Origin: Pseudoneurospora amorphoporcata
Taxonomy: Eukaryota > Ascomycota > Sordariomycetes > Sordariales > Sordariaceae
Assembly: GCA_033297205.1 (NCBI GenBank)
Contig: MU859128.1
Coordinates: forward strand, 96,025 to 160,024
Reading direction: 5' to 3'
Length of the DNA: 64,000 nucleotides
Of the stretch, positions 1 to 12,062 are shown piece after piece. The notes under the pieces are model-generated. The model saw only the letters and a list, made by a program, of their open reading frames with translations, was not told the origin of the DNA and ran no database searches. A program made the position numbers and the translations under genes. Positions within the stretch are counted from its first letter, which is position 1. The number at the start of each line of letters is the position of its first letter.

Positions 1-338
1 CCCCATTCGTCTGATGTGCTTTCCATGTGCATTAGCGTGCCTGGGCGTGCCCTTCCGCTGTGGAACAAGCCGCGCCCGCTAAGTAAGGAGCACGTTCGGT
101 GCGGTTGGTCCCTGACTCCTCTTTCCCGCGGGCTGGACCGGGAGCGCTAACAATTATTTCAGGTATCGACGCCGGAGAATTGGAAGTTCGACAGCACATA
201 AACTCACTCAGCTGAAGTTGCCTGATGAGCAAACATCTTAAGTCTTCAACGACCGGCCTCGCGTTCATTTTTTGATAACAGCTCATTCACTTTCTCTCAT
301 TCCCAAAATCAGCAAGCTGACAAGTGAAACACGCCGCC
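1..338. other. 5' flank of the MOSC gene
   Basis: Upstream region of the MOSC gene. I see no coding potential with family features and no RNA gene here. It presumably holds the promoter and 5' UTR, but no clear TATA box stands out. Confidence 0.5.
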
Positions 339-1905
339 ATGAAGATCACACAGGTACGTCCCCGCGTCTCTCTCTCCGTTCCCCTCATGCGCATTGGATG
401 CCCGACCCCAAAACACCAACCCTCCACGCCATAACACCACTGAACTCTCATCACCACCACCAGACCAATGCTAACACCTCTCTCTCACATAGCTCTACGT
501 CTACTCCATAAAAGCCCTCCGCCCCATCCCCCTCCAACACGCCCAACTCACCCCCCAAGGCATCAAATATGACCGCACCTTCATGCTCTACCACGTCAAT
601 ACCAAAGCCATCGATGGCTCTGCTGGCTCCGTCGAGCTAAAGAAGATGCAACTCTCTTCCTATCCGCAATGCGCACTCTTTGAACAGACCATTCTCTCGC
701 GCGAAGACGGGTCAAAGGAAGTTCTCGTGAAGTGGCATGCTCCTGCCCCTGCTGGTGCTGGTGCTGGTGCTGGTGCTGAGGAAACTAGTCAAGGTGGTGA
801 GCAAGCAGAGAGGGAGAAGGTCAAGAGGCTGGAAGCGGAGACGATTACCGTTGAACTCGACCCGCCGCCGAGGATCGAAGAGTTGCACAAGGTAGAGGTG
901 GATTTACATGGGAGCCCGACGACGTGCTACAAGGTTGGGGAGGAATATGATCGGTGGTTTTCGGAGCGGTTTGGGTTTGAAGTGGTGTTTGTTTATCTTG
1001 GGGATGGGAAGCGCCAGATTTTGGGGACGAGTTTGCTACCGCCGCCGCCGACAGCAACGACATCAACGACATCAACGCACTCTCATGCTAGTAGTTCACG
1101 GCGTCAGTCCGGCCAGTCGACGACTCCCCAGCGACAGCAGCATCCACAACAACAACAATCCGGAGGGGGAGGAGGATGGCAATCTACCCTAACAAGTCTA
1201 GTATCCTGGTTCCCCACCGTCCCCATCTCCGTCCCGGGGTTCATCGCCATCCAAGGAGAACGCGAAGATGACCACATCCAGGACCAGCAACAACAGAACA
1301 TGAAGCCATGGATCACATTCACCGACGTAGCCCCCCTGCTCATCACCTCGGAATCGTCCCTGTCCAACCTCTCTGCCCGTCTCGCCCCCGAATCTACCAC
1401 CTCTACCGAGTCCACTGAATCGACGACCGAATCAACACACCCTCCTCAGGTGCCAATGTACAAGATGCGTCCCAACCTCGTCCTGGACGGTGAAGGCGAG
1501 GAAGCCTGGGCGGAGGATTACTGGGGTGAACTTGTCATTACTTCTACTTCTTCAAACACGCCAACAAACAGCAGCACCAGCAGCAGCAAGAAGACGAATA
1601 CAAAACTCCACCTGACAGGCAACTGCGCCCGCTGCACCAGTCTCAACGTCGACTACGACACGGGCAAACCGGCCCAGGGAGAGATGGGGACTGTGCTCAA
1701 AAAGCTGATGGGGGATCGGAGAGTGGATCCGGGGATGAAGTGGAGTCCTGTGTTTGGGCGGTACGCGTTTGTAGGGGAGAGTGTTGGCGAGGGACAGGGG
1801 GAGGAGCAGGAGCAGGAGGAGCGCGAAGTGTGGATTAGTGTGGGCGATGAGGTGCAGGTGATGAGGAGGAACGAGGAGAGGACGGTTATGGATTGGCCGT
1901 TTTAA
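339..1905 (+). CDS. MOSC domain protein, mARC-like (molybdenum cofactor sulfurase C-terminal family)
   Basis: Two exons, 339-353 and 493-1905, give about 475 residues. The five-codon first exon (MKITQ) ends at a GTACGT donor; the acceptor precedes LYVYSIKALRPI, the typical first beta strand of the MOSC N-terminal barrel, and the frame is kept. The C-terminal MOSC core is visible as RMRPNLVLDG-like text (here KMRPNLVLDGEGEEAWAED), then NCARCTSLNVDYDTG with the conserved cysteine, then the KKLMGDRRVDPG and PVFGRYAFV segments. Family members bind molybdenum cofactor, and mARC-type members reduce N-hydroxylated compounds; that activity is inferred here. The middle carries low-complexity inserts: an Ala-Gly repeat from a GCTGGT microsatellite near 754-780 and Thr/Ser/Gln runs around residues 190-240. 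No targeting helix is obvious. The short first exon is easily missed, which would falsely start the protein at 583. Confidence 0.85.
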
Positions 1906-4494
1906 AAAGTCTGGTCCGGTACAGTCATGGAAGAGCAGCTGCACGGGGTTATAAGACGGGAGTTCGCTGTGACCAAAATCTTTGTTCTCGGCTACCTAGG
2001 TCAAAAAGAAAAAGAAGAAGACAAGATCTATATGAAAGAAATAAAAAAATTAATGATTAGTGAAAGGCCCTTTGGAGGACCTTCTGGAGTTAAAGGCTAG
2101 GGTACCTAGAAGTACCCTAAGTAGCCTTCCTTTTGCTTATAGGGCATCAAACATTGGATGTCAAATCAACATCCGAAGTTTTAGTCTGATCAAATGTTTT
2201 GTTTACATTGGTTCCTGGATAGCACATTCAATGTCGCATAGCGCATATTCCCAGTACGATACCTAGGTAGGTAGCTGTAAGATATTAGTATCTCTCTAGA
2301 GTAAGGTACCTAAATAGCAAAACATCGCGCTGGTTTCTGATACGAACCAATGGCGGCAGTGACATACCCATTGACGGCTGCCCCAGGTCTCTTGTGATCC
2401 TGCCGAGCTCGGATCGCGAGAAGGAATGCAAGATGAAGGAACACTTCGCGGCAGATACTGTGAGTACCACGGCCAGTTGAGTCCAACGCAGTCATTCTCC
2501 TGTCCAGGCAACGGTATGTTCAGTCAAATTGACGAGTATCGTCAACTTTGACGGCGACGATCACCCATGACTCCGCCATATCACGGCACGGCCATAATGG
2601 CCGAACCATCAAGGTAAGGTCCTCAAAACCCAGAAGGTCCACGCTGTCACCGTCGTGAGATCACCATAATCCCCAGGGTGCTTGCCCTCAGGGCTGCCAA
2701 TATTGGAGCTCCGGCTCTGGTATACGCAGTTCCGTCGGTATGTGTAGACGTAGATGCGTCCCAATATATACTATGTCCAGAGACTGGACCCCAAAGGGCC
2801 GGACACATACATGATTCAGGGACAAGGAAGGCAGTTGATGATGCAACTGACACACCAAAAAAACCAAAAACAAAGAAAAAAGAAAGAAAGAAAAAGGGCA
2901 CAAACATGCACAGCGTCCAGTCACTGAAAAGTGAGCCAGGCCATCAAGGTTCGCTTTCACTTGAAAGTATTACGCCAGTGTGTAGGTAGCAGCTCATGCA
3001 TGCCCTTAGAGTGAGTGTCCTTGGAGGATACGAATTGCCATGAGAGGTACCTACCTAGCCCTCGGTCCCGTCGTGATCATGTAGTCCTCGACTCCTCGCT
3101 ACAATACCTGCCCGACATTGAACCAACCGAGTGTTCACAACCAACAGCAACCATGCGCAATCAAACAGCATCTAACAACTACGTTCAATGTGGACGAAGA
3201 ATCTCCCAGCTGGCCGTCTGGTGGCAATGGAAACCAAACATATCCTGCGGCGAGGCGATAAGGTACCTAGACGTACATGTAGCTGTCCAGCTCTCCCAAC
3301 TGCAACTATGTGGCCTTCAGTTGCATTCCACTCGGATCAGGCCAGGCAGGCACCTAAACCGTCGGGTCAGTCACCCGCTGAATTGTTGGCTGCCGTTGGC
3401 TAGGTAGGTATCGTTGGCGAGCTTTGTCATGCTTGTCCTGCTTAGGTTGGCGGTCGTCGTTGATGCCTGGGCTGGTGGGTGGCATGAGCCGCGTACGCAC
3501 GCATTGGTTCATGTTGCCGTTGGCGGACGTCTGGTCGTAACGGGTTGTCGTCGGTTGCTGAAAGAAAGAAACCTGGAAAATGGTCCGGAAAACAACTTCG
3601 TTCGATCGGTGTCAATAACATTGGATCGCGATGACCTCAATGCTTCGCTTCCCTTCCAGCTAAGGAAGTCCGTACATACCTTAGTATAGTGTAATTCATC
3701 GAAATTTTCCATCGCAAAGTAGCAACATGAAGGTACCAGACCATCAAGGTCCTCCATGTCCTCGTAAGATAAGGTACGGAACCGGGACACGAACCCTGAG
3801 TCTGACAGACAAAGTCTCATGCTGGCGGTTGTCACGTGCGTGTGTATGCCGCGTATGGTGTACCTTGCAGTCACTAAGGTAATGAAGTTGCGGTGTTCGG
3901 TTCGACGACTGGGGCTTGCGGCTCTGCAGCTTTTGCAACTTGAATTTGCATTTGAGGCTTGCTTGCGGACGGCTCAACGACGCCGACATATTGACAGCAC
4001 AACTTTGACAAAAAACCTCGGTCGGTCGATCCTCATTTCGCAACTACCCAGCCTTGAATTCTGGAAACCGTGACAGAAGTGAGCAGTTCAGCGTAGCATC
4101 CAGACATGTGCCCTTCCCCTTGCATCCCCTTGATAGAGGATGGGTCTCTTGTTTTGTTAGCTCCCCTTTTCCTGCCCTTGCCCTCTAACCTATTGCCATC
4201 CATATCGTTCCGGGATCCATCATCTCATCAGGGAGTCCATGAGAGACACCGGATGTCGTTGAACTCGAATGTTGTGCATTTTTTTTGGCTTGAGCCGAGC
4301 CACATGGACTTCATGTTTTCCTCAATATCGGTCCGGCTACCCTCGGGTTAAACACACGCGCCCTTTCACCCTTGGTGCACTAATAAAAAAAGAAACACAA
4401 GGACCTCGCGAACGGCGGCGGCGAGGAAGGCCCCGGCCCTGAAATTCCATGTTCTTTCTCTGGTTGGGTTCCTGATTCGTGAAATTCCACTGAC

Positions 4495-4495
<1 letters not shown>

Positions 4496-4532
<37 letters not shown>
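4496..4532 (+). repeat. poly-A tract, 37 nt
   Basis: An uninterrupted run of 37 A within noncoding DNA. It could be the tail of a retroposed RNA or simple slippage; no target-site duplication or transcript-like body was recognised beside it. Confidence 0.9.
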
Positions 4533-4536
<4 letters not shown>

Positions 4537-4617
4537 CTTGTTCGTCTCTGGCCTCTGCCCTACCGAGCTGCCAACCGGACTGGGAACCCTCAACCCGTGC
4601 ACTTGTTCCTGGCAGGG

Positions 4618-4645
4618 AGCTCGCAGGCTCGCAGGCTCGCAGGCC
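4618..4645 (+). repeat. tandem GCTCGCAG repeat
   Basis: Three consecutive copies of an 8-nt unit (gctcgcag) lie just downstream of the poly-A tract. This is a short tandem repeat with no visible function. Confidence 0.8.
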
Positions 4646-7600
4646 AGGCATGAAATAAAAGGCTGCCATGCCAGGCTGCCTAGGTCTAGGGCTTGATAAA
4701 TCGGTGTAAAAAATTGTTTTCAAAAAGCCTAGAGGTAACGGCGGGGCTTGATCAATTGAAATGTCCACTTGCATGGTGCTTGTGCTGCTGTTTTTTTTTC
4801 TTTTTCTTCTGAGCTTCAGCAATGATGGCACAGTGAAGAGAGAGGGGGTCGCGGTGAGACCTTGCGGCTGTATGTCGTTGGAGTACCGTACATAGCAACG
4901 AAGGGAGAGAAAGACGAGCAGGGAGACAGACGGTGGTCATCTGGGCTTGAAGAGTTCTCACTAACTTTTGCGATTTTTCGATCTCGATCGTGAATTGAAT
5001 TACGATTCGTGACAGTGTTGTGGCTTTCTTACATCCATTGCCTTACATATCGATGTTCAATTTCGAATCTTTCAATAACAAACACCTGGTCCGAGTTCGC
5101 GACAGAAAGTTTGTTTGCTTCCTTCGCTGTTGATGTTGACAATTCGTGATTGATGTCTCCGTCACCACCAGACTGCATCCCATGCGCAAGCAAATCCGTT
5201 GCCCAACCAAACTTTTTGAGCCTCAACGCATGTCGTCGGACGAAGCGAAACCATTCCACGGCATGCATGATCTTCGTCTCCCAGCTTTCACCTCACCTCC
5301 AAGGGCATTCGAAAGTCTCGACATCGGATCGTCTTCCAAGACATGTCGTTGGACGACCGACCGGGAAGCCTCGCAGCCCTCAGCCCATGGCCCCATGCAA
5401 AACCGCAATCCGGTTGTCTGGACCCGTTCGCTAGCCCCGTCATACCCCCCGCTGGGGGGTCACTCACCCCCGGTCCCCAGCGGCCCCATGTTTCCATTAC
5501 GTTTTTTTTGCGGAGAATCCCTCGGCGCGCTCCATCGCTGGGCTGCACGACGCGGGCGCCGCACAAGTCGTCGGCCGACTCCGAGACTCCTCTTTTTGGC
5601 GATTTTGGAACTTTTTGCTAGTGCAATGGATGCTCAGGCACCGTTCGTTCGGCCACAGACAGCCGATTCGACTGTTCGACGCAGGTACGGGCCAAGGTAA
5701 CCAACAGCGCGCACGGGTCTGCCCGGTCTGGTGCGTCCAGTGCCACTACAGTACAGCACACGTGTGGTGGTTGATGGGTGATGGGCCTCCGTGCTTGAAA
5801 CGGGCCATTTGTAACCGACTGGGTGAGCAAGGTCACCAAGGTGAGGTTTCACCGACTGTTTCGTTCGGTATGCAATGGAATGGAAAACTTCTTTTTGTTA
5901 ATAAGGTACCCTAGGGCTGGGCCTGGTGAGCGGTGTCACCGTGTGTCTTGAGAGAGAAAGCGGCAGCAAGCGGCTTGTCGGACCGTGCCCGTTTCCGCCG
6001 CCGCCGCCGCCGTCTCCGTCGTCCGGGGAATGTGGGAGCTTGAAACCTAGAAGCTATCCGTGGCACTGGATATTGTGTAACGGCAACTCTCGACCGATGG
6101 AGGCAATGTTTTGTACGCCGTTGAGGGGAACGTAGAGGTAGCTGGGTCTACAGCTCTGTCGATAGACCGGACAAGATATCGTCGGGTACACACCCCATAT
6201 ATTCATCGACGTCGTGGTCGTCGACAAATTGACCATATCGCTTCCGCCAGGTCATATCCCCGCAACGGCCCATCTCCCGCACGTAAAGGGGAGCCATCGA
6301 GTTCATAAAACATCAACAAAATCAACAACATGTGGGCCACAGTGTCATTGTGTGATTTTATTTCGCATCTTGCGAGCTCTTGTGCTGGAGCTCCAAGCTT
6401 CATCAAAGCCAGGGCAGGTGGGTGTCACGACAGGCCAGGAATTCTTGTTGCCATTGGCGTCCATTATTATTCGTTGCCGTGTGACACCTGCCACGGTCGT
6501 TAAAGGCGCAAGATGTGTGGCCTGTCATGGGTGCTGAACGGCAGCCGATTAGGTAACAGATTAACGGCCTGCATGCATGCACACATCAGTACCTACTAAG
6601 GTACTTAAAAGTTTGTTAGCGCGCTTCTTATGACAGGGGTGTGCAAAAACTTGACAAGAAAACAACGGGAAGACCACACTCGAAACGGAAAACTGAACAA
6701 GTTGTATGAGATGGAGGAAACGCATCGGGTTGATACTAACTTGTACGAAAATTGGTGGAATATTGGTTGAGTTGTAAAGAGTACGTTGTAAAGTCCCAAG
6801 CTAACGGACTTACCAATACTGATGTGTACACTACTTCTTTTTTTTCGTGCCATGAGGCTCAACTTGGAAGCACTGCAGGTTTGTCACTTGGTCAAGTTTT
6901 AGCTTCTCCGGGGCCTGGGGGCCGGAATACCGTTTGCGTATTAGGGGATGTAAAATACATGTACCCCCTAAAACGCCTTGACAGTTTCCACCCATCTGGT
7001 GATGGCGGGGTGTTGCTATTTCTGTCCATTTGTTAGTGAAGCCTTCAAGATGATCTTCAGCTCCCTACAGTACACTAGGTACATACACTCCAGAAGATGA
7101 TGCGTGTTTGTGCTGTGTCTACGGTGGAATTTCCGCTGTTTCGAAACAGGAACCGCCGAACCGGATGCAAAGGGATCTCGTGGATCTGCTTGGTCTACTT
7201 TGGTGTGTATATTTGGGGTCCACGGGAACCTCTTTGGGCAGCGATAGCGTTCAGGACTTCCAGGAGCCTGACGTATACCAGGTGGATGCTTTTGCCTCGC
7301 GAGTTGCGAGTCTCGAAAAGTAAACATCCGCTGATCCTTCTCGTGCTGTAGGGCTGTGGTAACAGATCTCCTGTTCATAGGGCTTCGCAGTGAGCGCGAA
7401 TCGAAGATCCGGACAGCTCGGAATCGGAGAGTTCGGGGCATTTGCCAACAGGCGAAGGTACTATACGGTGACCTGAGGCTTTGTCGGCCGCTGGGAAAAT
7501 GTCGTCAGCCCAGCCATACGGGAGGCATATAACAAAGCTCGAAATAAACAGAGACGGAGATCTGCCAATAATGCCGTGCCGCTGTTGCTCGTGGCGCACA

Positions 7601-8136
7601 TGGAAAATGACAGCCGGGAAGTGCCGTGTAAGTACCTGTAGACCGCAACGTGTGTACCGTATTTGGTGAGGTCAGTTATGGTGTGGTTTATAGGTGGTGT
7701 CAATGTGTCAATGGCGGCGCGGGATACGACCACAGAACTGCCCTCTGGTAATAAAAGCTGGCGAGTATTGGTCATTGTACCGTAACCATCTCTCCTTCAA
7801 CTGAGCAAGGACATCGGGTCTTGGTCTCGGTGACAACCACGTTGCCGCGGATGAAGCGCCGGGCCGAGTCTACTTTCCCCCGGATTTCAGCCTGCTCGGC
7901 ATGGAGGTACAGGACACGGAAAGCGGGCAGAACGGGACGGGGAGAACGGAAAGGAAAGGGGTAGTTGTTCATGTTCCAGATCTCCGGCGTCCACCCCATT
8001 GCATCCAATTGACCTAAGGCCCATGTGCGGTGCCCCGTGGCCCTGAATCGGTCTTGGCCGGCGGTAGAACCTCCATGAAGTCATTGTCGCGCCTTTCGGT
8101 CGAAACATCAAAAGCTCAACGCGGGGGCAACCGGAA

Positions 8137-8152
8137 GGGGGGGGGGGGGGGG
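8137..8152 (+). repeat. poly-G tract, 16 nt
   Basis: Sixteen consecutive G residues in intergenic DNA. Such a tract can form a G-quadruplex and is prone to slippage or assembly error. No gene context explains it. Confidence 0.9.
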
Positions 8153-10358
8153 TTTACGTACCTGGTGGAAGCCAGCTCCACTGAGAATGAACCTGGGAAA
8201 ATTCTCAAAATTTGAAAAGCTGTTGGCTGCCTTGGTTCTCGACCGTTGTAACCATGCCAACAAGGTGAAGGACAGGGGATTCTGAAAATTTTTGAGCCGA
8301 GTGCCACCGCAAAAGTTTGTACTTGTATATTGTGAGCTAACGTCACTACAATTTGGTACAGGATAAGTGCCGTCTTTATCACCTAGTTGGCGTTCTATTA
8401 TGTAGTGTTACGCTTATAGGCCCTCCCTTCTGTTAGCGCCACTGTCCAGCGCATCCAAGGCTTTCAGCGGGCTGTGGTGGGGCTGATGGGAGCGGAGTGG
8501 TGGGGAACGCCTGACGCGGAATCTGGATGAAGAATTGAGAACAGCCCGCAGCGTCCAATAATGACTCGCTGTCACTCTTTGTTTTCAGCGAGAGTTGTAA
8601 GTTTCAACATAAGAGAAGAACAGCTCTATCGAACACAAACCATCGACCGCAAGGAATAACCACCTCATCTTATCTTGTGCTAAGGCCGATCACCCAAGGC
8701 CACAGCAGATCCGGTCAGATCCGCGTCACACTCTCAAGCCTCCCTGGAGTTTGTACTTGCCAAATTCTCTGTTTTAATGGGAAAAACCGACTGAAACCAA
8801 AGGAGGAAGGCATCGTGATGAACCCGGACGGCGGGCCGGAGTCGGTCGTAGACTTACATACACTGTGGATCGCAGCTGTCATCTGAACACACTCGCTGCT
8901 ACACAGAGAGTGACACACACCCTCACAAGTAGAGGTACCTAAGGTATCGTATGAAATTTTCAATATTCTTGTTAGCGCCTTATTGCCGCGGTATGGTAAA
9001 ATACATCCAGTCACCAAGACAACTTGGACTGCAGCTTACCTACGTATGTGATGCTCAAACTGCAATTGACAGTCAGCTTCTTCTCGAGACAAATGCCATG
9101 CGCTTGAAGCTCCCACCGTTCCGAGAATTTGCAGGCGAGGCTTTGATGAAAAGTAGGTACCTAAGTACCTACAGGTACCATCCATGGTAACATACATACA
9201 AGTTCTTACACGGTTGGCTCCAAGCGGTGGAGTCCCGAGTTCCGGTAGTGGATGCCGTGGCGAGCCCAGACTGCGTGCTAGTACCGCAGTTACGAGTGAC
9301 TTAGGTAACAACAGGAACCTGAGGAAAAAGGAAACAAAGAGAAAATGGAGCCACAGCACACAGGGCGGCGGCGTTGTTGTGCGTTAGCATGTGGTTGGCG
9401 CCAGGGCCCAGGTCCTTGTGGTTCCCTTTCGAGGTCCTTGTGACATGACACATAATTACTCGATGGAAATGCAGTTTTCCACTTCTTACCACGTCAAATA
9501 CCTTTATAATCTCTTGATCCCTATGTCGTTTGTTCGTGATCTTGCTTGCTTCTACCTCGGCGACGTTGTTTTGATGGGTTATGGTTTTGTGTCGTCTCTT
9601 CTTATATACCCATACCCCTTTGCTCCAAGTCACCATCATCCCAGCGTGCACTCACCCTCACAACTGTCACCAAAGTCTTTGCGCAAGGTACGCACTCTAT
9701 ATCTTACAGGCTGGTACAACCGGAGACTCCTTGACATTCGATATGGCTACACCACTATAGCATGTCATTGGATTTCCATGTGGCGCCATACTGACTTGGA
9801 CACTTTCTACCTAGTGTTACGACAACCTCACTTTCCACCTCACCTTATATTAAGACAACCACATCTCGCCCTCTGCGAGCCGTTCCGAACCTCCAGCTAC
9901 TCGTGTCAGTCAATGCCAGCAAGACGAACAGACAACACTCCGACCTTCGGCATTGAAACGTCGTCATTGCATTAGAGACTTCAGTTCCCCTCAACGGCAA
10001 TAAAAACAGGGCATCGTTGCAACTTTTTTGGTGGACAATTGGAGACTGGAAGTGCATCGACACCAAGCTGGATTGGGAAAAGTTGGTGCACCCACGGCAT
10101 ACCGCACACCAGTCATTGTCGCAATCCAACCTAAAAAAAACTCGATAGATCTTGTGACGATCGAAAGAAACAAAAAGGTAGTAGCACCCGCGTTGGACGC
10201 AACATCGGATCAGCCGACCAGTCGACGGCTTTCGCTACCGCACCTTGGCGACCCTTCGAGTGTCTTCAGGTTCTCGTAGCGAATCCCCTTACAGCATCAC
10301 AGCAACCGACTTACAGCGCACCCTCCCCCGCATATTGGCAGGGGTAAGAACCACCACC

Positions 10359-12062
10359 ATGCCACACAGAGTTGTCGATTTTCTGAGGTCGTCGGCCAAC
10401 ACACTTGAGTTCCAGGTCTCGACCTTAACAAAATCCGCCAAGACTTCCCGAAGGCGCGAGAGTCCGACGGGCGCTGCTCGCGTTGGTCAGGGAAGCACAG
10501 AGCGAGTTGCGTATGCCACCACGAGCGAAGAAGAAGACAGCAGCAGCAGCAGTACCTCTACCGCCAACACGACGCCACCACGATCTCCTCTGTTAAGGAA
10601 CGCCGATTCCTCGGATAGCGCACACACCACCAGCTCCACGTCTAGCACTAACACGAGCAAAGAGGTTGCTACTAGCGCCAAGGACCACCACCACCACAAA
10701 GAAAAGGACCACCATCACCACCACAGGATAACCTTTCCGGGCATGCACTTCGGCCGCTCCAGCAAAGATGTGCACGCCAACGCGCCCGCCTCTCTCGACT
10801 GGAAGCTTGAGTCGCCCCCGATTGTTCTCTACAATGACCCAGAAACGTCGACAGGCGCGCTCGTCTCGGGCCAGATGTTCCTCAACGTCAAGGAAGACCA
10901 CGCCCTGCTAGACGTCGAGTCCATCACCGCCACACTCCAGATCCACGTCACGCAAAAACGGCCTTTCGCCCACCACTGCCACGACTGCACCCACCAGTAC
11001 ACCGAGATCAAGAAATGGCAGTTCCTCGACCACCCTCTGGTGCTCGCCAAGGGCCGGCACTCGTTCCCCTTCTCCGTGTTGCTCGAGGGTCACCTTCCAG
11101 CAAGCATGGACGGCCCCCTTGCTTCCATCGCCTACGAGTTCAAGGCCGCGGCCGTTACCAAGGTCACCGGCACTTTGCAGCCCGCCATCAAGTTCGAAAA
11201 GATCCTCGACGTCAAACGCTCCCTCGGCTCCTCCGAAGTCCCCCACCACTCCATCCGCGTCTTCCCGCCTACCAACGTCAAGGCCAGCGTGCACTACCCC
11301 CATCACATCCACCCCACGGGCACCAACACTCTGCAGCTCCGCCTGGACGGGGTCGCTAGGCTCAACCCCAAGGCTGGCACCATGGAGTACTGGAAGCTCA
11401 AGAAACTGACGTGGAGGCTCGAGGAGATCTCCAAGTCGCTGGCTCCTGCATGCGATAAGCACGCCCCCAGGTTGCCTGTCCCGCCTCCCCCCGCAGAGGG
11501 CAGTGACGCCCAGCCTCAACCACCAAAGGGCCTTCCCAGAACCGAAACCCGCATCATCGGCGAGAAGACCATCTTCTCGGGCTGGAAATCGTCCTACTCC
11601 TCGGCCACTGACTCGCACGTCGAGCTCGAACTCGACTACCACCTCTCCAAGTCCCACTCGTCTCCCGCAGTGTGCGATACCCGATGGACCACCCCCGGCA
11701 CCTCGACCTCGCACGAGGTCACTCACCAGCTGATGGTCGAGATGGTTGTGTCGCAGGAGTGGGCACCGGTGGGTAAGCCTAACCTGGTCACGCACACTGG
11801 CGTGGGTAGGATCCTGAGGATGCACTTCTCCAGCATCCTCACGGAGCGCGGCGGCATCGGTATCTCATGGGATAACGAGGCGCCTCCCATTTACCAGGAC
11901 GTGCCCGAGAGCCCGCCAGCCTACTCGGAGCTGATGATGGGCGGGGAGTCGATGGACGGCGTGGTGGAGGGCGACATGCTCATGTTGCCTAGTGCCATGG
12001 GAAGCGGGCGGTCGAGCGCCGTGTCCAGTAGGAGGGGGTCGGCTGAGATGCAGAGGAGGTGA
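10359..12062 (+). CDS. alpha-arrestin (ART family, LDB19/Art1-like) with two PPxY motifs
   Basis: Single-exon frame of 567 residues from the first in-frame ATG, which sits in a good fungal context (ACCACCATG); the frame stays open upstream but with no earlier ATG. An arrestin fold is indicated by SPPIVLYNDPETSTGALVSG and VKEDHALLDVESITATLQI (about residues 150-195), the HHCHDCTHQYTEIKKWQFL stretch typical of LDB19-type proteins, FPFSVLLEGHLPAS, and the second lobe from about residue 300. Near the C-terminus PPIY and PPAY lie ten residues apart; PPxY motifs recruit the WW domains of Rsp5-type ubiquitin ligases. The expected role is an adaptor directing ubiquitination and endocytosis of plasma-membrane transporters. 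A His-rich stretch (DHHHHKEKDHHHHHR, about residues 107-121) precedes the fold. Ser/Thr-rich ends suggest phosphoregulation. The family call is firm, the exact orthologue is not. Confidence 0.87.
   Translation: MPHRVVDFLRSSANTLEFQVSTLTKSAKTSRRRESPTGAARVGQGSTERVAYATTSEEEDSSSSSTSTANTTPPRSPLLRNADSSDSAHTTSSTSSTNTSKEVATSAKDHHHHKEKDHHHHHRITFPGMHFGRSSKDVHANAPASLDWKLESPPIVLYNDPETSTGALVSGQMFLNVKEDHALLDVESITATLQIHVTQKRPFAHHCHDCTHQYTEIKKWQFLDHPLVLAKGRHSFPFSVLLEGHLPASMDGPLASIAYEFKAAAVTKVTGTLQPAIKFEKILDVKRSLGSSEVPHHSIRVFPPTNVKASVHYPHHIHPTGTNTLQLRLDGVARLNPKAGTMEYWKLKKLTWRLEEISKSLAPACDKHAPRLPVPPPPAEGSDAQPQPPKGLPRTETRIIGEKTIFSGWKSSYSSATDSHVELELDYHLSKSHSSPAVCDTRWTTPGTSTSHEVTHQLMVEMVVSQEWAPVGKPNLVTHTGVGRILRMHFSSILTERGGIGISWDNEAPPIYQDVPESPPAYSELMMGGESMDGVVEGDMLMLPSAMGSGRSSAVSSRRGSAEMQRR

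Larger units (their letters stand above)
1906..10358. other. 8.4 kb gene-poor region upstream of the arrestin gene
   Basis: No open frame here shows recognisable domains, codon bias or plausible splicing. The longest is a 194-codon frame at 9391-9975 that looks fortuitous. The first few hundred bases are probably the MOSC 3' UTR and the last several hundred the arrestin promoter and 5' UTR. The region holds repeated GGTACCTA-type motifs (for example near 2100, 2305, 3048, 3260, 5904, 8934 and 9153-9180), purine/pyrimidine tracts (2855-2897), a poly-A run, a poly-G run and a CCG repeat (5997-6012). I find no tRNA, 5S rRNA or intact transposon. An unannotated long noncoding RNA cannot be excluded. 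Confidence 0.6.

Noticed and set aside
4337..4831. Poly-Phe frames across the poly-A tract on the minus strand
   Set aside because: Created by the homopolymer; no gene features.
9391..9975. 194-codon frame in the gene-poor region
   Set aside because: No domain, no codon bias, mixed composition; more likely chance in a promoter or UTR. RNA-seq could reopen the question.
10908..11825. 305-codon minus-strand frame opposite the arrestin
   Set aside because: It is the antisense shadow of a gene with strong GC3 bias and has no family features; the sense frame has clear arrestin motifs.
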